Assembly (NCBI RefSeq): GCF_023667495.1
Contig: NZ_JAMOZL010000003.1
Location: 186,001-250,000, forward strand
DNA: 64,000 nucleotides
Source of the DNA: Dyadobacter sp. MSC1_007
Lineage (GTDB): Bacteria; Bacteroidota; Bacteroidia; Cytophagales; Spirosomataceae
Direction: 5' to 3'
Part shown: positions 50,514-59,958 of the stretch, piece by piece
Position numbering within the stretch: the first letter of the stretch is position 1
Layout of the letters: each line of letters opens with the position of its first letter
The notes under the pieces: model-generated
Told to the model about the DNA's origin: nothing
Seen by the model: the letters and a program-made list of their open reading frames with translations, nothing else
Database searches by the model: none
Made by a program: the position numbers and the translations under genes

Positions 50514-51620
50514 TTATAATTTGATAAATATTCTCTTTTTATACAAAAGAAAAACCGGGATGAAATTGACACAGACAAAAAACAGCGCAAACAGCAAGCT
50601 CGCCAGTCGGGGATCCATGCCGGTTTGTGCCAATGCATTCGTTCCAAGGTGATTAAGCGTATCACCGCCGATTGGAAACACATAAAACAGCAATGCAAGA
50701 ATATCGGCCAGCACGTAAGCAGCAATGGCATTCGCCCCGAAAATGACGCCGGGTGATATACCTTTCGTTTGTCCGCGGATATCGATGATGAAATAGGAAG
50801 CACCGAGCAGCAGCGACGCGAAGCCGGAGGTAACCAGCACAAATGAGCTTGTCCAAAGGTTTTCATTAACCGGGAATGTAAGGCCCCAGAAATAACCCAG
50901 GGCAGCCGACGCGAATCCGGCGGTCATCAGGAAATTACTTTTTTCGTTGGGGGCTAGCGAGGTGAGCATTAGCCTTCCCGCGAGCATTCCGGTAATGGTC
51001 GTGACAATGGAAGGAAATGTGCTGAGAATACCCTCAGGATCCCAATTTCCCTGCCACATCTTGCCTGGCAGATATTGCTGATCTATCCAGGCGGCGATAT
51101 TCAAACCTGGTTCCAGCATTACTTTGCCAAGTCCTGGAACTGGGATTAATGTCAGGACCATCCAGTAAAGAATCAGAATGGCTGCCCCGATCAAGGCTTG
51201 CTGTTTCCAGGTAGTGTTCAAATAAAGGATGGCGCATACCAGGAACACGATTGCAATGCGATGAAGCGTGCCGGTATAGCGCAGGTCGGAGAAATCGAAA
51301 TTGGGTAGCATGTTCAGGAACATGCCCACAGCGAAAATCTTGGCTGAACGGATCAAGATCTTTTTGTAAAGATCCGTTTTGGAAGCCGCTGACGCCCGTC
51401 TTTTATTATATGCATACGCAATGGATACCCCGACAATAAACAGGAAAGTGGGGGCAATGAGGTCTGTGAAAGTAAGCCCATTCCATTTGGTATGGCTCAG
51501 GGTAGGAAAAACGTGCGCTTCGTTGCCTGGAAAATTAACCATGATCATAGCGGCGATTGTAAATCCGCGCATGGCGTCCAATGAAAGCAGCCTCGACGAT
51601 GAGCCCGAAGGGTTTTCCAT
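50514..51620 (-). CDS. NagX-like membrane acyltransferase (DUF5009 / HGSNAT-type)
   Basis: This 368-residue polytopic protein has about ten membrane helices. The family opening is RLLSLDAMRGFTIAAMIMVN, followed by NGLTFTDLIAPTFLFIVGVS and the start of a long membrane core. Relatives are human heparan-alpha-glucosaminide N-acetyltransferase and bacterial NagX, which lie with GlcNAc/chitin genes and may acetylate or transport amino sugars. It heads a three-gene minus-strand operon (gaps of 10 and 11 bp) and is divergent from the GH20/ROK/MFS operon, with 171 bp between. No clear palindromic operator was identified in that gap. Confidence 0.88.
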   Translation of the reverse strand: MENPSGSSSRLLSLDAMRGFTIAAMIMVNFPGNEAHVFPTLSHTKWNGLTFTDLIAPTFLFIVGVSIAYAYNKRRASAASKTDLYKKILIRSAKIFAVGMFLNMLPNFDFSDLRYTGTLHRIAIVFLVCAILYLNTTWKQQALIGAAILILYWMVLTLIPVPGLGKVMLEPGLNIAAWIDQQYLPGKMWQGNWDPEGILSTFPSIVTTITGMLAGRLMLTSLAPNEKSNFLMTAGFASAALGYFWGLTFPVNENLWTSSFVLVTSGFASLLLGASYFIIDIRGQTKGISPGVIFGANAIAAYVLADILALLFYVFPIGGDTLNHLGTNALAQTGMDPRLASLLFALFFVCVNFIPVFLLYKKRIFIKL

Positions 51621-51791
51621 ATAAGTTGTTTAACTGAAATACGGGGCGGGGCTTCGGAAAGGCTATCGGGAGGGAAGTAAAAAAGCATTTTACTGTTCCT
51701 AACTAGTATATTTTCATCATTTATCAGTAATTAGGATATCATTGTAAAATCTTCACGGCCAACACCAATCCGGATCATACCTATCAAATCT

Positions 51792-54398
51792 ATGAACAAA
51801 ATATTCCCTTACTCATTGATATTATTTGGCCTGCTGCTTCTGGGCGGCTGCAACAAGTCAGGTAGCATCTCCAAAGAACAGGCCGAGAAGATCGGTATTT
51901 CATGGAAACTGGTTAGCAATTTCACTGAACCCGCGGGAAGTTTTGAAGCCAAGTTTACGATACGGAATGAGAGTGATTTCACGCTGGATGGTTCTAACTG
52001 GAAGTTATTTTTCAATATGTCGCCCCGGCCGATCCATTCTAACAAAGTGGCCCAGCCTGCGGTGATCGAGCATATCAATGGGGACTGGTATCAAATGGTG
52101 CCCGCGAAGGATTTCAAAATGCGCCCCCGCGATTCGATGACCATTACCTATACCGGGACAGAAGGGGTTATCAAGGAAACAGATGCGCCGCTGGGGCTGT
52201 ATTTTGTGTTTTATGATAAAGATGGAAAAGAAAAGGAGATCGTTCAGGTCACCGACTATACGATTGAGCCATTTACTGCAAAGGAGCAGATCCTGCGCGG
52301 AAAGATGGATTTGAAGGAATTGCCGACGGCTGAAAACCGCTACAAAAGCAATCTCGCATTTACTAAACTGGCAGAGGATCAATTGCTGAAAATCATTCCA
52401 AGTCCGGTTAAGATGACCCCTGGAACTGGTGCATTTACATTGACTGACAAGGCTAATGTGTTCTATCAGGAAGGTTTGGAAGGCGAAGCGAAATACCTGG
52501 TTAGTAAGTTGAAAACCCTGACAGGAACCGATCTGCCGATCCGCGCCGGTTTGCCCAATGCTGCTTCATCGTCTGAACCAGCCATTATATTGAAAACCGG
52601 AAAAGTAAGTGTAAATGGTATTGCCAAAGAAGCATATAAACTAGGTATCAATCAGAATGGCATTACTATTGAAGGAAGTGATGCTGCGGGTGTATTTTAT
52701 GGGGTTCAAAGTCTTTTGCAACTAGCCCCGATAACGTCCTACCAGAAACCTGCTCCGTCATTTGAACTGGCTTATATGCAAGTCGAGGATGCACCGCGAT
52801 TTCATTTCAGAAGCCTGCATTTGGACGTAGCCCGTAATTTTCAGACCAAGGAATCGGTGAAACGCATTATCGATTTGCTGGCTTCGTATAAAGTCAATCA
52901 TTTACTTCTTTACACTACCGAAGACGAAGGCTGGCGGATCGAGATTGATGGTTTGCCGGAGCTTACACAGGTAGGCGCGCAACGTCAGCATACCTCAGGC
53001 ATGAATGCGCCTGCATTGCACCCGGGATACGGTTCAGGGCCGGTGGCTAATGAAAAAGGTAAGCATGGCAGCGGTTATTACACCAAGGCCGACTTCATTG
53101 AAATACTCAAATACGCACACGAAAGGCACATTAAGGTTATTCCCGAGCTCAACTTTCCAGGCCATGCATTGGCGGCTATCAAATCGATGGAGGCGAGGTA
53201 TGAGCGTTTGATGAAGGAAGGAAAAGAGACAGAGGCAAATGAATACAGGCTTATCGATCCCGATGACAAATCGGTTTACATTTCGGCCCAGGGTTATAAG
53301 AATAATGTTGTGAGCGTGGCCAGGGAATCGACTTACCATTTCTTTGAGAAGGTGGTTGATGAAATTGCCAAGCTTTACAAAGAGGCTGGATTGACAATGG
53401 ACACTTTCCACACGGGCGGCGATGAAGTTGCGGATGGCGTCTGGACCAAATCCCCAATGGCCGCCCAGTTGTTGAAAGAGCATCCCGAAATCAAAGGCCC
53501 GCGCAATTTGCAGGCATATTTTTTCAGAAGGCTGCTGCCGAGACTGGAAAAGCGTAACCTGAAAGTGCATGGCTGGGAAGAAGTGGCTTTGACCAAAACT
53601 GAGAAAGGCGCTTACCTCGCCAATCCGGAATTCGTAGGACATCCTGTGGTTCCTTATGTTTGGAACAATGTATATGATGTTGATTTGGGTAATCGATTGG
53701 CTAATGTGGGTTACCAGGTGGTGCTTTGCAATGTGACCAACTTCTATTTCGACATGTCGTACAACAACGATCCCAAGGAACCTGGCTTGTATTGGGCAGG
53801 ATTTGTGGACACACGAGATAACTGGCTATTTGCGCCGTATAATATGTTCCGTACCACCGAGGAAACTTCAATGGGCAAGCCGATGAAAGAAGAATTTGTA
53901 GGTAAAGAACTCTTGAAACCGGAAGCTAGGAAGAATATCATCGGCGTGGAAGCGCAGCTTTGGAGCGAAACCATTAAAGGCCGTGATATGATGGAATATT
54001 CTATTCTGCCGAAGCTGCTGGGCTTTTCAGAGAGTGCCTGGGCGGCAGAACGTAAATGGGAGGGTGTGGCTGATGACGCTGCTCGTGGAAAAATGGTCCA
54101 GGAAGGTTGGAATATTTTTGCCAATTCGATAGCCCAAAAACACCTTCCAAGACTAAAGTATATCAACGAAGGCTACAATTACCGTCTCCCTTTGCCGGGG
54201 GCCGTGGTTGAAAACGGTATGCTGAAAGCGAACATCGAGTTGCCTGGATTAGCAATCCGCTACACCACCGACGGATCGGAACCCACAGAAAAATCTCAGC
54301 TTTACTCAGCCCCCGTGAAGGTTTCCGGGACTGTGAAACTAAAAAGCTTCGACCTGGCAGGAAGATCGAGCCGCAGTAGCGTCGTATCGGCCAAATAA
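51792..54398 (+). CDS. GH20 beta-N-acetylhexosaminidase lipoprotein
   Basis: This 868-residue protein has a lipoprotein signal (LILFGLLLLGGCNKSGS). Domains: a CHB_HEX-like carbohydrate-binding domain (30-190, ISWKLVSNFTEPAGSFEAKF), a GH20b domain (about 195-330), the GH20 TIM barrel (about 335-760) with the catalytic pair in DTFHTGGDEVADG at about D544-E545, and a C-terminal chitobiase-type domain (IRYTTDGSEPTEKSQLYSAP). It removes terminal GlcNAc or GalNAc by substrate-assisted catalysis, probably from chitin oligosaccharides or glycoproteins at the cell surface. It is first in the operon with a ROK kinase and a transporter. Confidence 0.95.
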   Translation: MNKIFPYSLILFGLLLLGGCNKSGSISKEQAEKIGISWKLVSNFTEPAGSFEAKFTIRNESDFTLDGSNWKLFFNMSPRPIHSNKVAQPAVIEHINGDWYQMVPAKDFKMRPRDSMTITYTGTEGVIKETDAPLGLYFVFYDKDGKEKEIVQVTDYTIEPFTAKEQILRGKMDLKELPTAENRYKSNLAFTKLAEDQLLKIIPSPVKMTPGTGAFTLTDKANVFYQEGLEGEAKYLVSKLKTLTGTDLPIRAGLPNAASSSEPAIILKTGKVSVNGIAKEAYKLGINQNGITIEGSDAAGVFYGVQSLLQLAPITSYQKPAPSFELAYMQVEDAPRFHFRSLHLDVARNFQTKESVKRIIDLLASYKVNHLLLYTTEDEGWRIEIDGLPELTQVGAQRQHTSGMNAPALHPGYGSGPVANEKGKHGSGYYTKADFIEILKYAHERHIKVIPELNFPGHALAAIKSMEARYERLMKEGKETEANEYRLIDPDDKSVYISAQGYKNNVVSVARESTYHFFEKVVDEIAKLYKEAGLTMDTFHTGGDEVADGVWTKSPMAAQLLKEHPEIKGPRNLQAYFFRRLLPRLEKRNLKVHGWEEVALTKTEKGAYLANPEFVGHPVVPYVWNNVYDVDLGNRLANVGYQVVLCNVTNFYFDMSYNNDPKEPGLYWAGFVDTRDNWLFAPYNMFRTTEETSMGKPMKEEFVGKELLKPEARKNIIGVEAQLWSETIKGRDMMEYSILPKLLGFSESAWAAERKWEGVADDAARGKMVQEGWNIFANSIAQKHLPRLKYINEGYNYRLPLPGAVVENGMLKANIELPGLAIRYTTDGSEPTEKSQLYSAPVKVSGTVKLKSFDLAGRSSRSSVVSAK

Positions 54399-54454
54399 GG
54401 CATTTAATCATAAATATAGCATAGCAATTTACCGCTCAACTCCTTATCGGATAG

Positions 54455-55285
54455 ATGAATATAGGTGTAGATATCGGCGGCACGAATATTCGTGCGGGGA
54501 TAGAGTCCGGGGGATCGATAACCCGGCAGAACAGGACGTTACTGTCTAATAAGCACTCATTGTCGGATACTTTGGGCCAACTTATGGATGTGATCAGGCC
54601 GCTCACCGCTTATCCTGTTAAAGGGATCGGCATAGGCGTCCCATCGGTGGTCGATGTGAATAAAGGCATTGTCTATAATGTGATGAATATCCCATCCTGG
54701 GAAGAGGTTGCATTGCGGGATATTGTGGAAAAGGAGTTTAACCTGCCAGTTTCGGTCAATAATGATGTGAACTGTTTTGTATTGGGTGAGCACCGTTTTG
54801 GATTAGCCAGGAAATTCAGTTCCGTGATCGGTATGGCGATTGGCACCGGGCTTGGATCGGGGATCATCATTGACAATCATTTATACGCGGGTAGAAACTG
54901 TGGCGCGGGGGAGATCGGGATGTTACCCTACAAGGATTCGGTGCTGGAAAATTACGTTTGCAGCCGGTTTTTTGAGGATTCTTTGGGAATTGATGCTTTT
55001 GCAGCTCACGAGGCAGCGTTGAAAGGCAGTGCAAAGGCGATTGAGGTGTGGGAGGAATTTGGGGTGCATTTGGGCGCTGTTATTAAGGCGATCATGTACA
55101 CCTACGATCCCGAGGCGATTGTGCTGGGGGGCTCCATTGCAAAGGCAAACCAGTTTTTTGAAGAAAGTATGTTGGCCAGCATTCAGGATTTTGCGTTTCC
55201 CGAATCTCTGAAACGCCTGATATTATTGAATTCGCAGAATGAAAATATCGCATTACTGGGCGCAGCGGCATTGCTGGATGCTTGA
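54455..55285 (+). CDS. ROK-family sugar kinase, likely N-acetylglucosamine kinase or glucokinase
   Basis: This 276-residue cytoplasmic kinase starts MNIGVDIGGTNIRAGIESGG, the phosphate-binding ASKHA motif, and has IGIGVPSVVDVNKGIVYNVM, VNNDVNCFVLGEHRFG (catalytic Asp), IGMAIGTGLGSGIIIDNHLY and the ROK hinge NCGAGEIGMLPYKDS. It lacks the zinc motif (CxCGxxGCxE) found in many ROK kinases, as do several Bacteroidota glucokinase-like members. Placement behind GH20 and before a FucP-like transporter suggests it phosphorylates imported GlcNAc at C6. No NagA or NagB follows here, so the pathway finishes elsewhere. Confidence 0.88.
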   Translation: MNIGVDIGGTNIRAGIESGGSITRQNRTLLSNKHSLSDTLGQLMDVIRPLTAYPVKGIGIGVPSVVDVNKGIVYNVMNIPSWEEVALRDIVEKEFNLPVSVNNDVNCFVLGEHRFGLARKFSSVIGMAIGTGLGSGIIIDNHLYAGRNCGAGEIGMLPYKDSVLENYVCSRFFEDSLGIDAFAAHEAALKGSAKAIEVWEEFGVHLGAVIKAIMYTYDPEAIVLGGSIAKANQFFEESMLASIQDFAFPESLKRLILLNSQNENIALLGAAALLDA

Positions 55286-55336
55286 TGTAACGCCAATTAG
55301 ACTTAAATTAGGTTTATTAATCCCAAACCAGCCCTC

Positions 55337-56593
55337 ATGCAAAGGAACATTTTTATAGTTGTCCTGATCTTCCTGATATTCTTCGTCATTTCCTTTCTGA
55401 CGAACATTCTTGGCCCTATTATCCCTGATATCGTAAAAAGCTTTAAGCTAAGCATCGGTCTTGCCGGCTTTTTGCCTTTTGCATTCTTCGTCGCTTATGG
55501 GGTCATGTCCATTCCGGCAGGGCTAATGGTAGAGCGGTACGGCGAAAAAGCCATGCTGATCATCGCTTTTGTGCTGGCATTCGCAGGGGCATTGCTATTC
55601 GCATTGATTCCGGGTTTTTCCATCGCATTGTTTTCATTGTTCATGATCGGCATTGGAATGGCCATTTTGCAGGTTGTGATCAATCCGCTGTTGAGGGTTT
55701 CGGGGGGAGAGGAGAAGTTTGCTTTTTACTCGGTGCTGGCGCAGCTCTTTTTTGGCGCGGCATCGTTCCTAAGTCCATTGCTTTATAGTTACCTCGTAGC
55801 GAACGTACATTCCGGGGAGTCGGGGTTTTTGATTGATATTTTGAATGGACTAGTGCCCGAAAACCTGAAATGGGTGTCGCTTTACTGGGTTTTTGCAGTG
55901 ATTGCCCTTGCTATGGTAGCTGTAATCGCCTTCGTGAAGTTTCCAACGGTAGAATTGCTGGAAGATGAACGCATGGACGTCGGCAAGTCCTTCAAGGAAT
56001 TAAGCGGAAACAGGCTGGTATGGCTGTTTTTTCTGGGCATATTTGCCTACGTGGGAACCGAGCAGGGCATTGCCAACTGGATTTCGCAGTTTTTGCAAAC
56101 CTATCATCAGGTAGACCCGGCCACTACCGGCGCTTCGGTCATCTCTTACTTCTGGGGACTGCTTACAATAGGGTGTTTTTTAGGATTGATACTTTTAAAA
56201 ATTCTGGACAGCCGGAAAGTCCTTACATTCTTCACCTGCGGCGCAATCGTATCGTTATTAATGGCCTTGTTCGGGCCGAAGGAAATAGCATTGATCGCCT
56301 TTCCAATGGCAGGTTTTTTCGCCTCTGTTATGTATTCGGTGATATTTTCGCTTGCGCTCAACTCGGTGCCGCGTCACCATGGGACGTTTTCGGGGATCCT
56401 ATGTGCAGGTATCGCGGGCGGGGCAGTGGTGCCATTGATCGTCGGTGGGCTGGGGGAGCTGGTCGGCTTGCAGTTTGCAATGCTTTTTCTGCTTATTCCG
56501 CTGGGTTATATCCTCAGTATCGGGCTATGGGCCAAGCCATTGGTCAATAATGAAACAGTTTCCAGCCTGAAAGAGCTTTTCAGATTGGGATAA
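55337..56593 (+). CDS. FucP/NagP-type MFS sugar transporter
   Basis: This 418-residue protein has 12 predicted helices, beginning NIFIVVLIFLIFFVISFLTN, LAGFLPFAFFVAYGVMSIPA and GLMVERYGEKAMLIIAFVLA, the FHS (fucose:H+ symporter)/GluP family look. Between the halves is a short cytoplasmic loop (LLEDERMDVGKSFKELSG). The second half has QGIANWISQFLQTYHQ, ALIAFPMAGFFASVMYSVIF and GAVVPLIVGGLGELVGLQF. Homologs in GlcNAc loci are called NagP and take up GlcNAc with protons. It is 52 bp after the ROK kinase and almost surely cotranscribed. Confidence 0.9.
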   Translation: MQRNIFIVVLIFLIFFVISFLTNILGPIIPDIVKSFKLSIGLAGFLPFAFFVAYGVMSIPAGLMVERYGEKAMLIIAFVLAFAGALLFALIPGFSIALFSLFMIGIGMAILQVVINPLLRVSGGEEKFAFYSVLAQLFFGAASFLSPLLYSYLVANVHSGESGFLIDILNGLVPENLKWVSLYWVFAVIALAMVAVIAFVKFPTVELLEDERMDVGKSFKELSGNRLVWLFFLGIFAYVGTEQGIANWISQFLQTYHQVDPATTGASVISYFWGLLTIGCFLGLILLKILDSRKVLTFFTCGAIVSLLMALFGPKEIALIAFPMAGFFASVMYSVIFSLALNSVPRHHGTFSGILCAGIAGGAVVPLIVGGLGELVGLQFAMLFLLIPLGYILSIGLWAKPLVNNETVSSLKELFRLG

Positions 56594-56631
56594 TCCAGAT
56601 ACATTTGATCCGTTAATAGCCCCGGTCAGCG

Positions 56632-57792
56632 ATGTACAAGATCATCCTCCTACTCGATTTTGCGGAAGAATATAGCAAGAGCCTGATGAAGGGGATTAAT
56701 GCGTATTCCAAAGAATTTGGTCCGTGGATCTTTTGCCGGATGCCTCTATTTCACAGGGAAACGGTCGGGATCGACGGGATTTTGAAATGGGCCCTCGAAT
56801 GGGGTGCCGACGGCATTGTAGGGCAGTTGTACAATAAGGAAATCGACAAAATAGTCCGTGCCAAAATCCCGGTAATCGCCCAGGATTTCAAGGAAAGATT
56901 TACCGAAATACCCAATATCACCGGTGCCTACCATGAAGCTGGCCAGCTTGGGGCCGATTACTTCCTAAAAAAAGGCTTTACCAACTTCGCTTTTTACGGT
57001 TTCAATGACATCGTGTGGTCCCGTGAGCGTGCGGAAGGTTTTGAAGAACACCTTCGGAAAAAAGGCCATAAGGTGCATTATTTTGAACACAAGAAGGCGC
57101 GGTCTACCGAGTTGTGGTATTATAAACCGAGCTCCTTGAGCCGCTGGCTGAAATCCCTGCCCAAACCTATCGGCCTCATGACTTGCGATGATAACCAGGG
57201 ACAGCACATTACCGAAGCGTGCCGCCATGTGGGCATTCGCATTCCGGAAGAAGTGGCCGTACTGGGCGTCGATAATGATGAAATGATCTGCGACCTGTCC
57301 GATCCGCCGCTTTCCAGTATTGCCCTCGATGTTGAAAAAGGAGGTTACGATGCGGCAAGATTGCTGGACCAGATGATCAGGAATGGCACTGCCGATTACT
57401 ATGATATTGTCGTAAAGCCGACGCAGGTCATCACGCGGCATTCCACGGATATTTATGCTACCAATGATGACCATATTGCTTCTTCATTGAAATACATTCA
57501 CCAGAATATCGATAAGAATCTCCATGTGGATGAAGTAGTGAAACAGGTCCCGTTGTCAAGACGGGCCTTGGAAAAGCGGTTTTTGGAAATCACTGGTTAT
57601 CCTATTTACAAATACATTTTTAACCTCCGGATCGAGAAGTTTACCCAAAAGCTGCTGGATACCGATATGTCGGTTTTCGAGATTGCATTGGATATGGGGC
57701 TAGGGGATAGCAAAAATATAGCCCGCCAATTCAGGCAGGCTAAGGGATGCAGTCCTAGTGCTTATCGTAACAAATATCTTGCTGGGAAGTGA
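56632..57792 (+). CDS. XylR-like transcriptional regulator (LacI-type sensor + AraC HTH)
   Basis: The first 275 residues of this 386-residue protein are a periplasmic-binding-protein-like sensor (MYKIILLLDFAEEYSKSLMK, GADGIVGQLYNKEIDKIVRA, EEVAVLGVDNDEMICDLSDP). The last 100 are an AraC HTH: NLHVDEVVKQVPLSRRALEK and SVFEIALDMGLGDSKNIARQ, ending KGCSPSAYRNKY. The architecture is that of XylR, which senses a sugar in the cytoplasm and activates its catabolic operon. As last gene of the GH20-ROK-MFS operon (38-bp gap), it probably controls that operon and the divergent nagX operon. The effector would be GlcNAc or its 6-phosphate. Confidence 0.92.
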   Translation: MYKIILLLDFAEEYSKSLMKGINAYSKEFGPWIFCRMPLFHRETVGIDGILKWALEWGADGIVGQLYNKEIDKIVRAKIPVIAQDFKERFTEIPNITGAYHEAGQLGADYFLKKGFTNFAFYGFNDIVWSRERAEGFEEHLRKKGHKVHYFEHKKARSTELWYYKPSSLSRWLKSLPKPIGLMTCDDNQGQHITEACRHVGIRIPEEVAVLGVDNDEMICDLSDPPLSSIALDVEKGGYDAARLLDQMIRNGTADYYDIVVKPTQVITRHSTDIYATNDDHIASSLKYIHQNIDKNLHVDEVVKQVPLSRRALEKRFLEITGYPIYKYIFNLRIEKFTQKLLDTDMSVFEIALDMGLGDSKNIARQFRQAKGCSPSAYRNKYLAGK

Positions 57793-57876
57793 GTTTGGAG
57801 TTTAGAGTTCAGAGTTTAAAGTTTAAAGTTTAGACTTTGAACTTCGAACTCTAGACTTTTAGACTCTAAACCTTCA
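57793..57876. repeat. Heptad-repeat hairpin between two convergent genes
   Basis: The plus strand reads as six consecutive 7-mers of the form GTTTrrA (GTTTGGA, GTTTAGA, GTTCAGA, GTTTAAA twice, GTTTAGA). It then switches to CTTTGAA, CTTCGAA, CTCTAGA, CTTTTAGA and CTCTAAA, which are the complement of the same heptad type in reverse. The two halves can pair as a long imperfect stem. It fills almost all of the 90-bp gap between the XylR-like gene (plus) and the M13 gene (minus), so a bidirectional transcription stop is likely. Confidence 0.75.
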
Positions 57877-57882
57877 ACTCTT

Positions 57883-59922
57883 TCACCAGATCACTACGCG
57901 TGCCGAATCTGGCAACACCATTTTGCTTCCGGGCCCGCAGCTCCACGCTGCCTGGAACTCCTTCAAATGCGGGAGCGGCCCGTTGATGCGGTCCTTGGCA
58001 GGCGAATGCGGATCAGTCTGTACCTGATTTCTTAATGCTTCATTGGTTGTATTCATGTGCCATACCTGTGCCCAGCCGAGGAAAAAGCGTTGTTTCCAGT
58101 CGAAGCCGTCGATAGGCGCAGGTTCTTTGCCTTTCAATGATTTTTCCAATGCATAATATGCTAAGGTCAGTCCGCCAAGGTCGGCTACGTTTTCACCGAT
58201 CGTTAATGCGCCATTGATCTTGAAGCCTGGCAATGCTTCGATTCCGCTGAAATAATCGATATACTTCTTGGTAAGCTTGTCAAAATTGGCGCGATCGGAT
58301 GCGGTCCACCAGTTTTTCAGGTTACCCTCATCATCAAATTGCGATCCCTGGTCGTCGAAGCCGTGTGTGAATTCATGCCCGATCACGGCAATGATACCGC
58401 CGTAGTTAATGGCATCGTCGGCATTGCGGTTGTAGAATGGAGGTTGCAGGATGCCGGCCGGGAACACTACTTCATTGTTCAATGGGTTGTAATAGGCATT
58501 GACAGTCTGAGGTGTCATCAACCATTCTTTCTTATCCACTTCCTTTCCAATCTTTTCAACTTGCTCCTTATGACCAAAAAGGGAAGCCGAGATCACGTTC
58601 TCAAAAAGCTTGTCGGAGGCGATTTCAATGGATGAATAATCCTTCCATTTGTCGGGATACCCGATTTTGTAGGTAAATGCTTTCAGTTTTTTATGCGCTT
58701 TTGCTTTGGTGGAGTCGCTCATCCAGGTAAGCTTGTCGATTCTTTCCCCATACACCGAACGCACGTTTTCGATCATTTCGGAAACCTTCTTTTTGTCTTC
58801 CTCAGGGAAATACTTCTTAACAAATAGTTTTCCAAGAGGCATTCCAAGTAATCCATCGGTAGACCGGATCGCTCTTTCCACCCGGGCTTTCTGTTGCTTC
58901 GTTCCGCGCATTACTGTGCCGAAAAAGCGGAAATCTTCCTGATCGAACTTCTTAGGCAGGTAACCCGCGAAACGGGAAAGCAGCTGCCATTTAGCATACA
59001 GTTTCAACGTTGCCAGCGGGGTTGCTTTGAGCAGTTTGTTGGCATTTTGCAGATAAGGCTTGTTCTGGACAATCAGTGTGTCGGTTTTGATATCCTGCTT
59101 ATCGGCAAAGGTCTTTTGGTCGAAGTCTGGCATCAGCTTCTCGAAATCGGCAAAGGCCATTTTGTTATAGGTCTTCACAGGATCGCGCAGCTCTACATTG
59201 GTAAGTTGCAGCTTGGCGAGTTTGGTTTCAAAATCCAGAATGGTCTGACCCGGTTTTACGTCTGTAAATCCCGCCATCGAAAACATCTTATCCACAAACC
59301 CGACAAACTCAGTCCTGACTTTCGCGGTGATCGAGTCGGTGCGGTCGTAGTAACTTCTTTCACCAAGACTCAGCCCATCCTGGCCCTGGTAAAGCACATT
59401 TACCTTGCTGTTGCGCAGGTCGCCTTCAACACCAAAACCGGTTATAGTCGACACGCCCACCTTTTGCATTTCACCCGATATTGCTGCGAGGTCTTTCAGC
59501 GAAGTTACCGCATTGATTTTGTCGAGATAGGGCTTCAAGGGTTCCAACCCGCGTTTTTCAACTGTCGCGGTGTCCAGGAACGACTGATAGTAATCCGCGA
59601 TCTGCTGTTCTTCCGATCCTTTTTTACGGTCTTTAAGCTGGGTAATTTCCTGAATAATGCCTTTCAGCCTTACTTCTTTATTCTCTTTGTCAAGAATCCC
59701 GAAAGCACCCCAGCGGCTTTCAGTACCGGGGATAGGATTTTTCCTTTTCCAGCCACCGTTGGCATAAGTATCAAAATCATCGCAGGCTTTGGCGCTTGAA
59801 TCCAGCGAGCTGATGTCAAATCCGGGGACTTTGGTGGTGTCGGTTTCTTCCTTTTCTTTTTTACATCCGGCCATGCCCATTGCGATGGCAAAGGCAGCGG
59901 TGCATAATGCGACTGATCTCAT
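57883..59922 (-). CDS. M13-family (PepO/neprilysin-like) zinc endopeptidase lipoprotein
   Basis: This 679-residue protein has a lipoprotein signal (FAIAMGMAGCKKEK). The N-terminal peptidase family M13 domain starts ACDDFDTYANGGWKRKNPIP. The catalytic domain holds VIGHEFTHGFDDQGSQFD (HExxH, about residue 516), the ENVADLGGL zinc-Glu motif, and ends with QVQTDPHSPAKDRINGPLPH and the FxCxxGSKM-type end with a PDSARVVIW tail. Extracellular or periplasmic zinc oligopeptidases of this family cut short peptides. It follows the peptide transporter by 36 bp on the same strand, so the two form a peptide-use pair. Confidence 0.95.
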   Translation of the reverse strand: MRSVALCTAAFAIAMGMAGCKKEKEETDTTKVPGFDISSLDSSAKACDDFDTYANGGWKRKNPIPGTESRWGAFGILDKENKEVRLKGIIQEITQLKDRKKGSEEQQIADYYQSFLDTATVEKRGLEPLKPYLDKINAVTSLKDLAAISGEMQKVGVSTITGFGVEGDLRNSKVNVLYQGQDGLSLGERSYYDRTDSITAKVRTEFVGFVDKMFSMAGFTDVKPGQTILDFETKLAKLQLTNVELRDPVKTYNKMAFADFEKLMPDFDQKTFADKQDIKTDTLIVQNKPYLQNANKLLKATPLATLKLYAKWQLLSRFAGYLPKKFDQEDFRFFGTVMRGTKQQKARVERAIRSTDGLLGMPLGKLFVKKYFPEEDKKKVSEMIENVRSVYGERIDKLTWMSDSTKAKAHKKLKAFTYKIGYPDKWKDYSSIEIASDKLFENVISASLFGHKEQVEKIGKEVDKKEWLMTPQTVNAYYNPLNNEVVFPAGILQPPFYNRNADDAINYGGIIAVIGHEFTHGFDDQGSQFDDEGNLKNWWTASDRANFDKLTKKYIDYFSGIEALPGFKINGALTIGENVADLGGLTLAYYALEKSLKGKEPAPIDGFDWKQRFFLGWAQVWHMNTTNEALRNQVQTDPHSPAKDRINGPLPHLKEFQAAWSCGPGSKMVLPDSARVVIW

Positions 59923-59958
59923 TTTTTGTAATTTGTTTTTGAAGTAAAATAATGTGGA

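Noticed and set aside
50504..50866. N-terminal extension of the putative glycoside hydrolase frame
   Set aside because: It lies inside nagX in another frame, and a proper signal peptide begins only at the ATG at 50503.
57793..57876. CRISPR-like array
   Set aside because: The repeat unit is only 7 bp with no spacers, and the orientation inverts at the centre.
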